Shown piece by piece: positions 24,539 to 36,046 of a stretch of DNA of 64,000 bases. The first letter of the stretch is position 1, and each line of letters starts with the position of its first letter. The stretch covers positions 372,001-436,000 of the forward strand of contig JAGMUV010000021.1 of assembly GCA_020744425.1 (NCBI GenBank), given 5' to 3'. The notes beneath the pieces were generated by a model. It saw only the letters and a program-made list of their open reading frames with translations. It did not search any database and was not told the origin of the DNA. A program made the translations under genes and the position numbers. This stretch comes from Dactylonectria macrodidyma (Eukaryota; Ascomycota; Sordariomycetes; Hypocreales; Nectriaceae).

Positions 24539-26381
24539 ACGTACTTGATAAGTGAGTGGGCTAAATAAGTGAGTGGGCTAAAAATCCCTCAATCTCTCAT
24601 CTTTTCAATTGATCAACTGATTCTTAACTACTAAAGATGTCTTAATTAAATAAAGAGGGAAATATCCTTCTTGCTCTTTAAGCCCTTCGAAATGACCCAA
24701 AATTAAGTATCCGGAGCGCCGCAGAGATCTATGATGTGCATCGTAATACCTTGCGTCACTGGCAGAAAGGCATACCATCTTAACACGATACTATCCCCAA
24801 ATCACGCAGGCTATCTGATCTAGAGGAATAGATTATTATTTAATTCATTGTTGACCTAGATTCGCGAGGGTTTCCCCCGTGACTGCGTGGTGTTGAAGAA
24901 ATGGCTAACTGACTGCTCGCTGACTGCGACGCGTCACCTGTTGGCAAGCGCTGGGCTTCTAACTTCGTCAGGCGACAACCAGAGCTTAAGACGCGTTTTT
25001 TTTATAAATATGACTATTAGAGGGCTAAATGCGAAGATCTAACTATTATTCGCAATTGGTTCTGGCTCGTAGAGAATATAATTGCGAAATATAGTATCGG
25101 CCTAGCTGATATCTATAACTTTAATAAGACCGGTTTTATAATAGGCATAATCGCAAGCAGAATGGTCGTTATAGGTATAGATAGGCGTAGAAACCCGAAA
25201 TCAGTCCAGCCTGGAAACTGAGAATGGGTTATAGTCATTCAGGCGATCAATGCGAAAGGCTAAGCAATCCAGCCGTTCATCATAGTTACAGGCTAATATC
25301 ACCTCGCTAATGGGTACTGGGAAAGCAACCTCCTGAGCGATTAGGCTATTGCAATGACTTAAAATGGCTAGACTGATAATAAGATAGGTCTTAAGTAGCT
25401 CAAGCACTTTAATCAGCATACAAAGGATCGATTGACTGGTCGCTATCGTCATCTAATCCTCAATGGGCATGAAAGTCATCACTCTGTTGACTTTAAGAAA
25501 ATTTATAAAGAGAATAATATTATTATACTTTGTATGCTGCCTTATTCATCTTATCTGCTCTAGCCTTTTGATGTTAGGTGCTTTAGGCCACTTAAATCTG
25601 CATATAGTTATGCAATTGAGCAATTGATCAGATGCTTTATAACCCACGTTATAAAGACCGAGTTCTTCCTAGCCTTTTACACTGCCTATATAGCCGCTAT
25701 AATAAGGAGTAATATCGAAGGAGGTTTTTGAGGGTCTGGACTTGTTCCCTTAAACCTAGAAAATGTTATATCAAAGCTTGATGTGCAGCTACGGACTCTA
25801 ACACTGACTGCAGAGGAGGTCGGCCTCCCTGACCCTTGGGTCTTGAAGACCCTAAAGACAGTGCTTGAGGCCAGTTCGTAGTCTGAATACCTTAAAAGAC
25901 GAGTGAGAAGGCATCAGAGCAGCTCTCCAGTATCTATCCTTAAGGCGCTTGAGTCATTTTCTAAAGGAATAAAGGCAATAATGCATTAAATGGCATTATT
26001 GAAGTCTGAGAACCAGATCCTTCGATAGGCAAATGAGACTCTTAGCAAGCGGCGCAGAGCAAAAAGAACCCGCTTACAGAATAGAGAGAAGATGACTGTA
26101 GAGGAAGGAAGGGAAGCAATTAATTAAATAGATGTTAATACGTAGGTATAGGCTGAATCGTCGAAAAGTGGTGGTCAAGGAGGGTCAGCGCGACTGAAGG
26201 AAAGGTGCTGTGGAACTTGTAGAAAGACTGGCCATAATGCAAGGACTTGTCAGGCTGTAATTGAGACCTCTGGGGAAGGGTATAGCGATTAGTTTTAATT
26301 GATTGAATGGTTTGTTATGTTTTTATTGAAGTTTTAATTTTGAAGGTAGGGATTTTTGGCCCACTCACTTATTAAGTACGT
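24539..26381 (+). mobile_element. RIP-degraded pogo/Fot-like transposon, element 1
   Basis: 1843 bp with TA duplications at 24537-24538 and 26382-26383. Its ends are ACGTACTTGATAAG and its inverted partner CTTATTAAGTACGT. The left end carries two adjacent copies of the 17-mer ATAAGTGAGTGGGCTAA (24549-24582); the right end keeps one unit. Plus-strand peptides match the neighbouring element: YDVHRNTLRHWQKG, RLSDLEE, ASNFVRRQPELKTRFF, HESHHSVDF and a zinc knuckle (CCGTCRKTGHNARTC), but many TAG/TAA codons replace Gln. It keeps the frame at two places where element 2 has small deletions. Inactive. Confidence 0.85.
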
Positions 26382-26467
26382 TAACTTACTTATAATTATA
26401 GTCATAGTCGTGGTGATGAGGCAAAAGGCATAGCTAACTGACTGTTAGAGCCCGTGGTATTCACTTA
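26382..26467. other. Spacer between the two pogo/Fot elements
   Basis: Only 86 bp, including the TA duplications of both elements (26382-26383 and 26466-26467). No feature. Confidence 0.6.
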
Positions 26468-28324
26468 ACGTGCATGATAAGCATGCCGGTCAAACAAGCT
26501 TGCCGGTCAAAATTTATCACCCTCAAACTAGAAATTAAAATAAATACACAACAAAGCATCTAATCAATTAGAACTAATCGCTATACTCTTCTCCAGACAT
26601 CGCAATGACTACCTGACATGTTCTTGCATTATGACCAGTCTTGCCGCATGTTCTACAACGCCTTTCCTTCGGTCGCGCCGACCCTCCTTGACCACGATGT
26701 CTCGACGATTCGGCCACTAACTGCGCATCAACATCCTTCTGATTAATTACATCCCTTCCTTTATCTACAGTCATCTTCCCTCCATTCCGTAGGCGGTTTT
26801 TTTTTGCTCTGCGCCGCTTGCTAAGAGTCTCATTTGCCTGTCGAAGGATCTGGTTCTCAGACTTCAATAATGCTATCTGATGCATTATTGCCTTCGTTCC
26901 CTTAGAAAATGACTTAAGCGCGTCAACAATAGATGCTGGAGAGCTGCCCTGGTGCCTTCTGATTCGTCTTTCAAGGTATTCGGATTGAGAAGTGGCCTCA
27001 AGGACGGTCTTTGGCGTCTTGGGCACCCAAGGGTCGGGGAGGCTGGCCTCCTCCTCGACGGGTGTTGGAGTCCGTAGCTGCACATCAAGCTTTGATATGA
27101 CACTTTCCGGGTCCAAAGGAACAAGCCCGGCCCCTCGAAAACCTCCTTTGATATTACTTTCCGTCATAGCGGCTTGGTGGGCGGCGTAAAAAGCCGGAAA
27201 GAAGTCAGTCTTTGAAATGTGGGTAATCGAGCATCTGATCAACTGCTCAATTTCTCGACCGTACGCGTTTTTAAGCGGCCCAAAGCACCCTACATTAAGA
27301 GGCTGAAGTAGATGAGACGAATGAGGCGGCATACAAAGCGTAATAATGTGGTTCGCTTCACAATATTTCTCAAAGTCAACCGAGTGGTGACTTGTGCCCA
27401 TCGAGGATCAGAAGACGATAGCGACCAGTTGATCGGGTCTTTGTGTGCCGGTCAAAGTGCTTGAGCCACTCAAGACCTGTCTCATTATCGGTCCAGCCAT
27501 TTTGAGTCGTCGCAATAGCCCAATCGCCCGGGAGGTTGCTTTCTCAGTACTAGCTGGCGAGGTGATATTGGCCCGCAACCACGATGAACGGCGCGATCGC
27601 CTAGCCTTCGGCATTGATCGCCTGAATAGCTGTAACCCATTCTCGGTTTCCAGGCTGGACTGATTTCGGGTTTCCACGCCTTTCTGCACCTGTGACAACC
27701 ATGCCGCTTGCGATCAGGCCCATCATAAAGCCGGTCTCGTCAAAGTTGTAGATATCAGCGAGGGTGATACTATATTTCGCGATTGTGTTCTCCACGAGCC
27801 TAAACCAATCGCGAATAATAGTTGGATTTCGCATTTGGCCCTCTGGTAGTCGTATTTACGAAAAAAACGCGTCTTGAGGTCTGGTTGTCGCCTGACGAAG
27901 TTAGAAGCCCAGCGCTTGCTGACAGGCGATGCGTCGCGGTCGGCGAGCAGTCGGTTGGCCATTTCTTCAACACCACGCAGTCGCGGGGGAAATCCTCGCG
28001 AATCCAGGTCGAGAATGAACTGAACAATGATCTGTTCCTCTAGATCGGATAGTTTACGTGATTTGGGGATCCAACCGCAACGAGCAGTGACGCCATTCTC
28101 TCGGTCAAAGAGAGTACTATACTTGACTTGATAGATCTTTGCGGCGCGTCGGAGACTTAATTTTGGGTCATTTCGATAGGCTTGAAGTGCAAGAAGGATA
28201 TTTGCCTCATTATTTGATCGTGGCATCTTGAATGGTTGAGAATTGATTGATTAAGTAGGAAGATGAAAGGTTCAGGGATTTTTGACCGGCAAGCTTGTTT
28301 GACCGGCATGCTTATCATGCACGT
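26468..28324 (-). mobile_element. pogo/Fot-like transposon, element 2, less decayed
   Basis: 1857 bp with TA duplications at 26466-26467 and 28325-28326. The terminal inverted repeats are about 45 bp and essentially identical: ACGTGCATGATAAG followed by AAGCATGCCGGTCAAA and AAGCTTGCCGGTCAAA, two related tandem units. The element is the same size and organisation as element 1, in opposite orientation, but its repeat units have a different sequence. GC content is higher and stops are few, so it was less affected by C-to-T mutation or arrived later. Confidence 0.88.
26574..28226 (-). pseudogene. Transposase of element 2, disrupted by two frameshifts and a stop
   Basis: Starts MPRSNNEANILLALQAYR, a psq-type HTH, followed by a CENP-B-type HTH (SKRWASNFVRRQPDLKTRFF), the DDE_1 core (YNFDETGFMMG with the first Asp; LLILDGH with the second) and PPHSSHLLQPLNVGCFGPLK. 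The C-terminus has a coiled-coil-like segment (LLKSENQILRQANETLSKRR) and a CCHC knuckle (CRTCGKTGHNARTC), unusual additions seen in some fungal Fot relatives. Compared with element 1 it lacks 1 nt near 27840 and 2 nt near 27395, and it has a TAG near 27602. No functional product is expected. Confidence 0.8.
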
Positions 28325-28326
28325 TA

Positions 28327-28917
28327 GTTAATTTATAGGCGCTAGGTTTATAACAGGCCCCCCTGTTATACTAGCGCACCAACAGCTCATGCTAAGGAAA
28401 AGCTTTTCGAGGGGAACGTGAAATTGAAAATGAGGCTATGCTGAGGGCACTCCAGCAAGCTGGACATTCGAGGACTCCATTCCCAACAAGTTGCGGCCAT
28501 CGATAGATTAAAGAAGAATAAATAAAAAATAAAGATCATCCTACCCTTCTTATCAGCTTGCTAAAATTTATCGTGCAGTATACTTAGACAACCATGCTAG
28601 TGTGGTGTACTATTCTGCAGTCTTGGTGATAGAGAGGAAACTTGCTACAAACGCCTTCTATCCCTGTTTTACCCTAACTCTCTTAAATGAGAAATCCTCT
28701 TTAATCTTACTTTGAAATAGCACAAAGTGTAGTCAGCGCACCCAGGATTAGGTTCAGCAAGACCTCCTAATGGTAATCACTCCACCATAGGAGTAAGGAA
28801 CCATAAATAATAGTCAAATTTCTTTTTGCCACTAGCTAGAGTTTCACGATTGAGGGAAGCGGTGGATAAACGACGAGCTGCAACCAACTAGGAATATATA
28901 GGATACCTTGTCCTAGT
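28327..28917. other. AT-rich spacer
   Basis: 591 bp between the transposon island and the dehydrogenase 3' end. No open frame or repeat recognised. Confidence 0.5.
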
Positions 28918-30060
28918 CTAGGCCTCCTTGCTATCCGTGATATACAAGTAAACTGACGAGCCATCCCGATCCTGTGAACAACGTAGGGGCAAAATCAGCA
29001 GCTAAGATTTCACTAAGGAGGAATCCAGTTCAACTCACCTTGCATCTCGGATCCTTAGCTGCATTTTCGTATACGGTATAAGCCGCCTCTGCCATAGTCG
29101 GTTGGATGCTGGCTCGACGGGCCGCCTCGATACCCAATGAAAGATCCTTCAAGAACATTTGTGTCTTGAACCCCAGCTTCCATCCATTGCTACTCGGGGC
29201 ATGCGGTACAACACCTGGAGCAGGGCACACATTGTCTCCCATAAACGTCTGTCCTGTCGAATTGTGTATGATATTCCACAAGACCTGAGTATCAACGCCG
29301 CAGGCGATCCCCGTCGCCATTGCCTCTGCCACTAACAAGAGAACAGAGCACGAGATGTAGTTGTTGCTGATCTTGGCGGACAATCCCGTGCCCATGGTAC
29401 CGCACCAGAAGAGCTTCTCCGGGTCGCCCATCATGGTGATGATCTGTTGGAGCCGCTCTGCCATTCTGTCTCCAGGAGTTGGCACCTCATGCCCAATCAT
29501 GAAGGATAGCGTACCAACCTCAGCCGCCGGGACACCTCCCTGTGTATCGTAAGCTTCGACTTCAGCTTTCGCATTGATTATTCGGACTGCTCACAGATAC
29601 GGGAGCGTCGACATAAAGACCCCGACCAGCTAGTTTCATGTCATCGGCGACACTTCTCGCCGTCTGAGCATCAATGGTACTGCACTCAATCAAGAGCCTT
29701 TCTTCGTCCCGTGGGGCAGCAATGATGCCATTGGTAGCATGCAAGTACACATGCTGGACCTCTTTGGGCCCAGGCACCATGGATATCACCACCTTTGCCC
29801 TGGCAGCAACGTTGCTTGGTGAATTCCCAATTTCTACTCTCCCAATTCTGGCAAATTCACTTTGAAACTTTCGACAAGCGTCGCCATTTACGTCGAAGAT
29901 ATGGATATGAGCGTCGGCTTCCATCCCCCGGCGAACAGAGGCCGCCATGGGATATCCGATGGCACCCAGTCCTGGTCGCAGTGTAAGCCGTGCCCTGAAG
30001 CTGTTGGCATGGAGTATCATGACTAATGAACATACCAATGAAAGCAATGTCAAACGCCAT
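28918..30060 (-). CDS. 3-hydroxyisobutyrate-dehydrogenase-like protein, 318 aa
   Basis: Exons: 30060-30036, 29971-29595, 29539-29039, 28971-28918 (957 nt). The N-terminal Rossmann motif GLGAIGYPMA is completed across intron 1 (MAFDIAFIG, then GLG). The substrate motif DAPVSGG is formed across intron 2. The catalytic Lys lies in GTGLSAKISNNYISC. Length and order fit beta-hydroxyacid dehydrogenases (NAD-binding 6-phosphogluconate type), which oxidise beta-hydroxy acids such as 3-hydroxyisobutyrate or reduce semialdehydes. It lacks a clear mitochondrial presequence. It could finish processing of a branched short acid released by the pathway, which would fit the AtuA-like neighbour; this is inference. 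Confidence 0.88.
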
Positions 30061-31020
30061 TGGGACCCGTTCAGTCAATCACAGTTGTTGAGCTGTATAC
30101 TACCCTGGGTTTGCAACAGGAGAGATGCAGGCCCTGAATCTCAAACCGGGACAATTGGTAGGTAGACATACAGGACAATGGAATAACCCCAAGGCTCTCC
30201 ACATTGACTACCCCGCTAGGACCTCAACCGAGCTCACACACCCCCGAGTACCCCAACAATGTGGAGACTCGCTTTCTCGACGGCACTCTGGTGCCTACAT
30301 TTTTGGTTGCCGCTGGCCTCTGTCACGGACGGCTTCCTCCCAAGCCTTGCAGATCAATTTGCCAAGCGCATGACGCTCAAGCTCCCTCGAATTCTTGTAA
30401 GGGTTTGACATGGCTCTCTCCCCCACAATTTTCCCGACCGATTCCGCCATTCTCTCTTGCTCTGGTGTCGGGAGAATAATGGTTGCTTTCATCCCCAGCT
30501 TTTACATTAGAGAGGGTAGCTTTGAGAATACATTAATGCCAAAGTGGACTCAGCATGGTGTGCTGTTGCATTCGAAGTACTCCATTGTGTCACTGATCAA
30601 CACGAACAAGTCTGTGAACAAGAAGTCTTCCATCAGTTCCTCGGGCAGTTAACATTACACCATATACCCATCCCTACAACACGATATTTAGTCCAATGCA
30701 TACCCCACACAGCAGCAGTCGCGTTGCTCGATCTCAAGAGGGGTTCAGGGACATGTCAACCAGCGTCATGTGGTCATGTGGGGGAGTTGTGGCGCTATGG
30801 GGGCCTGTCTGGCTACTCACTGGAGCTAGTCGGCGCACTTTGATACATGAGGGCACAAGGATAACTTGCTTAGGGCTGCAAGTTGTGGTCTGAAATGCTA
30901 GGACCTAATAGGGGAGAGGCACACAACAATCCAGTTACCATCCGTTGCCCCTTGAGCTCGGCTCTTTTCGTCTCTCCAACACCTGCCCAACATAAGGTGG
31001 GGAGCACACAATCCATCCCC
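30061..31020. promoter_or_regulatory. HIBADH upstream region with distal GTGGGG cores
   Basis: 960 bp without a recognisable gene. ACCCCACAC occurs at 30702-30710, ATGTGGGGG at 30776-30784 and GGTGGGG near 30996, all 640 bp or more from the dehydrogenase start. A minus-strand open frame at 30295-30492 (65 codons) is of natural composition but unidentified; an undetected small gene here is possible. Confidence 0.4.
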
Positions 31021-33955
31021 TCAATGGTTGTCGTTGTTAACTCGCTCATATGCCATAGCTAGCTGATTGAGTATGGCCCCCATGCGAGGAGTGATGCCCC
31101 AAACCCACACCTAACCACGACAGTCAAGATCAGTGCTTACGAGAGGCTAAACCTGGAGGTCAAGTACGTACGTCTTGGAGGAACCAACCCCACGTTCTGG
31201 CTACCCCCGCGGCCAGAGACTTGCTTTCGTCGAGGTCATAATCAGCCTCTTCTAGTATATCTCTAATGTTGGCGAGGAAGACTTCCTCTGCCTCAGTGGC
31301 CGGAATGCCATTGAGCTTGTCGATCTCTACGGAATGAATCCATTTCGTAACGAACAGGGCTTTTACCTCGTCTGTCAGCAGCTGTGTTCTCAGGACCGGA
31401 CCGACCGAGATCTTGTAGCCGTCAGACCCACTTACCGCTGTCCCAGCCCGAGATGGCCTGCTCGACGCTCCATCTGAACGCTGCTGTTTTTCGTATAAGC
31501 ATATGCCCCATCTTTACGGGGATCCTAAGTCCTTCGAAAGCCTTTGTCACTGCACTGAGCAGCTGTGGGCTTCTATTTAGCTTCACGGCTACGTAGGTCG
31601 ATGCCGAGGCCTCGATTAATCCCTGATCCATGGTGATCAAGCACATCCGGTCGAACTTTGACGTGACATTGAACAGCCTGATATGAGCGATCCTCAGGAC
31701 AGCCTGGCAGTTGAAGACCAAGGCGCTTTCCGAGTCGTCATCGGAATCATGTTGGGGTTCATGCTGATCCCATCTGCCCTGAAGGAGCCGCTGACATCTT
31801 GCCAGAGCCTGCAAAGAGCTCTCCATCAAGCAGGACCCAAGGGTACCGTCTGCTGATGTCGGGTTGGACGAGAGCGGCGGAAATGTCTCCATGATCTGGA
31901 GTCTCTGCCACATGTGCACCACCACTGCATGCATCAACAAGAGAGCATTAAAGAGGGTCAGAGAATAATCCAGAGGCCCCTGGTTGCCCTCTGATATCAC
32001 ATCCTCCAGGACGTCCTTCACATTTCGGTCATGATGGACAGGTTGCTTTGACCAAAGCTCACGCCACTCCATGGGTGTCCGGGCATTCCACAAAGATTCG
32101 GCATGAAAGGTTTCTAGTTCCAGATCTTGGGTCACGGTGAAACCAGGGTTCACATCGTAAATGACCATGGTCAGTGTGCTCGTGATGTAGAGACCTCCGA
32201 GGATTCTTTTCCATGATTCACGTTCAACCCAATTAGGCCAACTAATATTGGACGGAGTGTTTGTATGCTCGGCAAGCAGGCCTCGGGTTCTCTTGTAGAT
32301 CTGTTCCGACGGGATCAGTTTTTCTTCGGATGTACCACTCATACATGGCTATGGCGAAGCAACTAACCATAGGGAAGAAGCCGTTGCCTTCCATAGCATA
32401 TGATGCTAGGTCACTATCGCCGCTCAAAAGAGAATAGATGCTCAGAAGCATTTTCGATTGTACAAGCCAGAGAGGGCAGTCTTTTGTAGGCGGGCTAGAA
32501 CATCGTGACGGAACGATGACCTGTAATTGTACCAGTTAACCTGGTCTAGTTCCCAGCTTCACATGATTACGACTTACACTCTCTACAGCTTCGGCCGCCA
32601 AATCGTACAACTGCCGTGCCCGCCTGCGATCCAGACGGTAGAGAGCTCCAATGCAGCACAAAGCTAGGGTTAGGGGGCTCGGAGCTTTCATCAGGTCGAA
32701 CGTTGGCAGGTGAATGATGGGCAGGTGGCCGTGGAAGCATTCCATGTAACTCAATAAAAAGTTATGGCAGAGCTTGGCTGACGGTAGCTGATTGAAGACA
32801 TTTTCTCTTTGTAGACGACCAGCGAGATCTTGTTGTAAGGCATCGTGAGTGGCTCGGTCGATGGTAAAAGCTAGAACTGACGGGGCCCTGTCCTGGAGCA
32901 GTGACGGTAATTCTCGTTGCGGCGGAGGGTCGATTGTCTCGACAGCTCTACTCTCGGCGCCCCAGAAGGATGTTTCGAGGAGGCTGTCGGATACTTGGCC
33001 TCTAAGTCCTAGATGCGGCCATACATCTACCGCAGGATGCCTGCTCAACTGGACACTATCCGGGAGGGTTTGACGAACGAGGTCTTGGAGCGACGGGATA
33101 TCGAGAGAGGAAAATAATAAGTCGGTCATGTCGCTCGGTGAGACCTGGATGTTTTGCAACATGTTGATCGTGTCCATGGAGCTTGGATCGAGTTCTGTAA
33201 CTATTCCCAAGTATTGCTCGGCTTCTCCAAGGCCGGGGCCCTTTTCCCTCGGCTGCAGCTCTTTGCCAGTACGAACGGCTACTGCGCCAGTATCGCCGTC
33301 CCCTTCTTCAAGCATATCAATGTCGACTTGGAGGTTGGTAGCAAGGAGCTCCGGTGGCGTTTGAAGCCGGACCGTGTCAATCAAAGGAGCTGACGGTTGT
33401 TGGTTCGGCGTCGGTCCGCCCATGTCTGCAGTTGGTACTGGCGCTGACCCTAGAAACCCACTGTAGCAAGCCGTGCCATGATGCGCTGGAGGCGTTTTAT
33501 TGGAATCCTGAGGCGTGAGAGGTGCTCCTGCAGCCATGGTTTGCTCTAGATCGTCCTCGGAGGGCTCGGGGCTTTCTTCACTTGTTGTTTCATCGGACAA
33601 TGCGTCGCGTGCACCGAGATGGCAGACTTGCTGATCGCGGCCCGGCTCCTTGCATGTGCGATCGGCATGCAAAGTACGCTCGTGCCTTGTCACGAGATCC
33701 CTTCCATTCGGTTAGGAATGTTAGCGACAGAAGCAAAGAGGTTGCGGGGACCGGGGTATGTTCGCACTTCCTCGAGTATGCCTTGAAGCAGTACTGGCAG
33801 GAGAAAGGTTTCTCGTGAGTATGGATGCGCTCATGGCGAATGCAATGTTCACTGCGCTTGAAGATCTTGGGACAATGCTGGCATTCGTATTGACGGCGCG
33901 GTCGACGACTGCGGGAGACGGAGACGGCGATGGTCTTGTCGGTGTTCGAGGACAT
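31021..33955 (-). CDS. Two-finger C2H2 regulator with fungal middle-homology region, 872 a.a.
   Basis: Exons: 33955-33768, 33700-32578, 32520-32368, 32300-31436, 31371-31172, 31110-31021 (2619 nt). Finger 1 is CQHCPKIFKRSEHCIRHERIH. Finger 2, CQYCFKAYSRKDLVTRHERTLH, is split by intron 1 at the same residue and phase as in the other cluster regulator. An acidic, proline-rich linker follows (TTSEESPEPSEDDLEQ), then the middle-homology region (LSYMECFHGHLPIIHLPTFDL, LALCCIGALYRLDRRRARQLYDLA). No Zn2Cys6 cluster is present. Predicted DNA triplets are GGG (finger 1) and GNG with Leu at position 3 (finger 2), so the same GTGGGG-type core. It is probably a second regulator of the same gene set or a competitor at its sites. 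Confidence 0.9.
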
Positions 33956-34289
33956 CCAGGCGGGTTAGACGAGGGAGCTCGGCTCCGTACAAGTAGAGGT
34001 TATGGGAGTAGGGGGAGCAGAGGACATGCGGCACGATTGTAATGAAGGCGATCACGAAATTTACGGGTGCAAGGTGAAACGGCTGCGTCAACAGTCAACA
34101 GGACGATGTGGGATAATGCCGGACGGCATCGGGAAGCTTGGGAGGGCCGGGGGGCGGGGAAGAGTATGAATCAGTCCTCAATAAGCAATCAAGCTACTAC
34201 GGGAAAAGCAAGGTCAGAAGGACTTCTCTGCGGGGAAGCTGGGGTTGAATCCTTGTCTATTCCGCCCTGTAGTGTTAGCCCAATAGTGA
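33956..34289. promoter_or_regulatory. Upstream region of the second regulator
   Basis: A 334-bp interval. ATGTGGGAT at 34106-34114 is the same one-mismatch variant found upstream of the first regulator. Otherwise purine-rich, no gene. Confidence 0.4.
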
Positions 34290-36046
34290 TCAAGCCGCCA
34301 CAACAACGCCGTCGGTAGTAACCTTTGCGCTACCCAGAAAAAAGCCATCTTTCTGGGCTTGGGCCCCATTCAGCGCGCGAAGCACCTTCATCCTGGCTTT
34401 GCTTCGGGGTAAAAACCGGGCCTTAAAGGGCTTCGGCACCGTATTGACCCCGTCTTCGTAGGCTACGTCGGACGGATCCATGGCCAAGGGGTTCCCGTCG
34501 GCTCCGAGAGGGGCCCGATCTTGAAGGCCCACAGGAGCTTAGCCAGCCTGATGAAGAGGCTGTTCTCAGCCAGGTGCATGCCTGGACAGATCCGTCTCCC
34601 AGCCCCGAAGTCGTAGTGGTCGCGCTGAACGGCATCTCCTCCAGCGGCGTATACACCGGCCTTGTGAGGATAACTCAGACAGCGGGAAGGGTCAAATTCG
34701 CGGGGGTTGTCCCATTGCTCTGGATTAAAGTGGAGGACGTACTGACTCATACAGACGACCGTGTTCTTGGGGATAGAGTAATCCTTGTAAAACACATCGG
34801 ATGCCGTAAAATGAGGGGTTCCAATGGTAGTGACTGGCCGAATCCGCAGGATCTCTTTACCCATCGCCAGTATGTCAGGTAGGGCTTCTTCGTCATCAAA
34901 CGTCGGTGATCTCTCGTCACCAACAACCCTCGAGAGTTCCTCATTTGCTCGTTCCTGGACTTCCTGATGTGCCGCAAGATGGAGGATGGAGCTATTCAGA
35001 GCAGAGGACGTCGTTTCTGACCCAGCTTCAATCATGGCTTTTTGTAGCGTAGGATGTTAGTTTTTGGCCCATATAGAGGGCATTGAATGAACTTACATCC
35101 CGCAGCCCAGCAGGCTTCTACCTCGGTGACGCCTTGTTTCTCAATGTCCGTTTCCATTATTTGCTTGACAAGGCAGGCACTCGGGCGCATTTCCACGTTC
35201 GAGTTTCTCCCTCGATGTGTTCCAATACTTCATGAAGATCGCGGTGTGCCTGTTGCACGCTCGCGTCGCCGCAGGTCGCCACCATTGAAGTCGTTGGGGA
35301 AGACGCCCGAGCGGAGGGAAAAGGTCTGCACTATAGGTCCCGGGCTCAGCAGTGATGGAAAATTCGTTCAGCACAGTGTAGATTTCTTTGGCAGTTTCGC
35401 AGTCCTGGGCATCCGTTAGCTGCCGTGATATTTCTGCCAAGCTGTTTTAGTCGGCTATGCTTACCCAGACGGGGACACGAAGCCCATAAATACTAAGTAG
35501 AACTACAGAGGTAGTATATCAGCGAGAGTGCATGTAGAAATTCTCCTCTCTTTTCTCGTCTGTCCCAATGTCGTGAATGAGCTGGATAGCCTCGAACTGC
35601 TGGGACGGCTTGTAAACGCTAGACGCCTTCAGCGTGAGCGACTGTGGACAATCGATCTCATTTTACGCCACCTCAAGCCGTATGTAAGAAGGAGAAGCCT
35701 ATTTTCGCCTGAAAACACATCGCATGTTACTGGCTGGGGCGGCCTTCCAGAGGTATATGCAGACTGCCTCTCAAATAGTTCCAAGACGGCGTCAGGGCCG
35801 TACACGAACACCCAGCTCTCCCATCCAAGTCGAACGTTGACCAAGTCCGCCATACTGTCCAGCCCATTTCTGGAGTTGCAGTTGGGGATATCGACCCAAT
35901 TGAACAGCATTACCAAAGATGGGCCATCCTTTTGGGCCTGGGGGGAGCTTGAAGCCCTTGGCTGCATGTACACTAGATCGTCTGGTTGTCGCAATCAACA
36001 GAGCAACCACAAAGAGAAAGCTAGCAAGTTGTATCATGATCATCAT
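34290..36046 (-). pseudogene. Cytochrome P450 pseudogene (at least five disabling lesions)
   Basis: All landmarks of a fungal microsomal P450 are present in order: a membrane anchor (MMIMIQLASFLFVVALLI), LPPGPKGWPIFGNA, LGWESWVFVYGPDAV, the I-helix MIEAGSETTSSA, the K-helix KEILRIRP and the haem loop FGAGRRICPG. The frame is broken by an extra base near 35844, a shift near 35640 just before LKASSVYKPSQQ, a TGA near 35500 where an Arg is expected, a shift near 35170, and a shift near 34513 before the C-terminal DGVNTVPKPFKARF. Several splice sites remain usable. The gene was probably an O-demethylase or hydroxylase of the cluster that has recently been lost. Its shared promoter still holds two intact motif sites. 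Confidence 0.85.
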
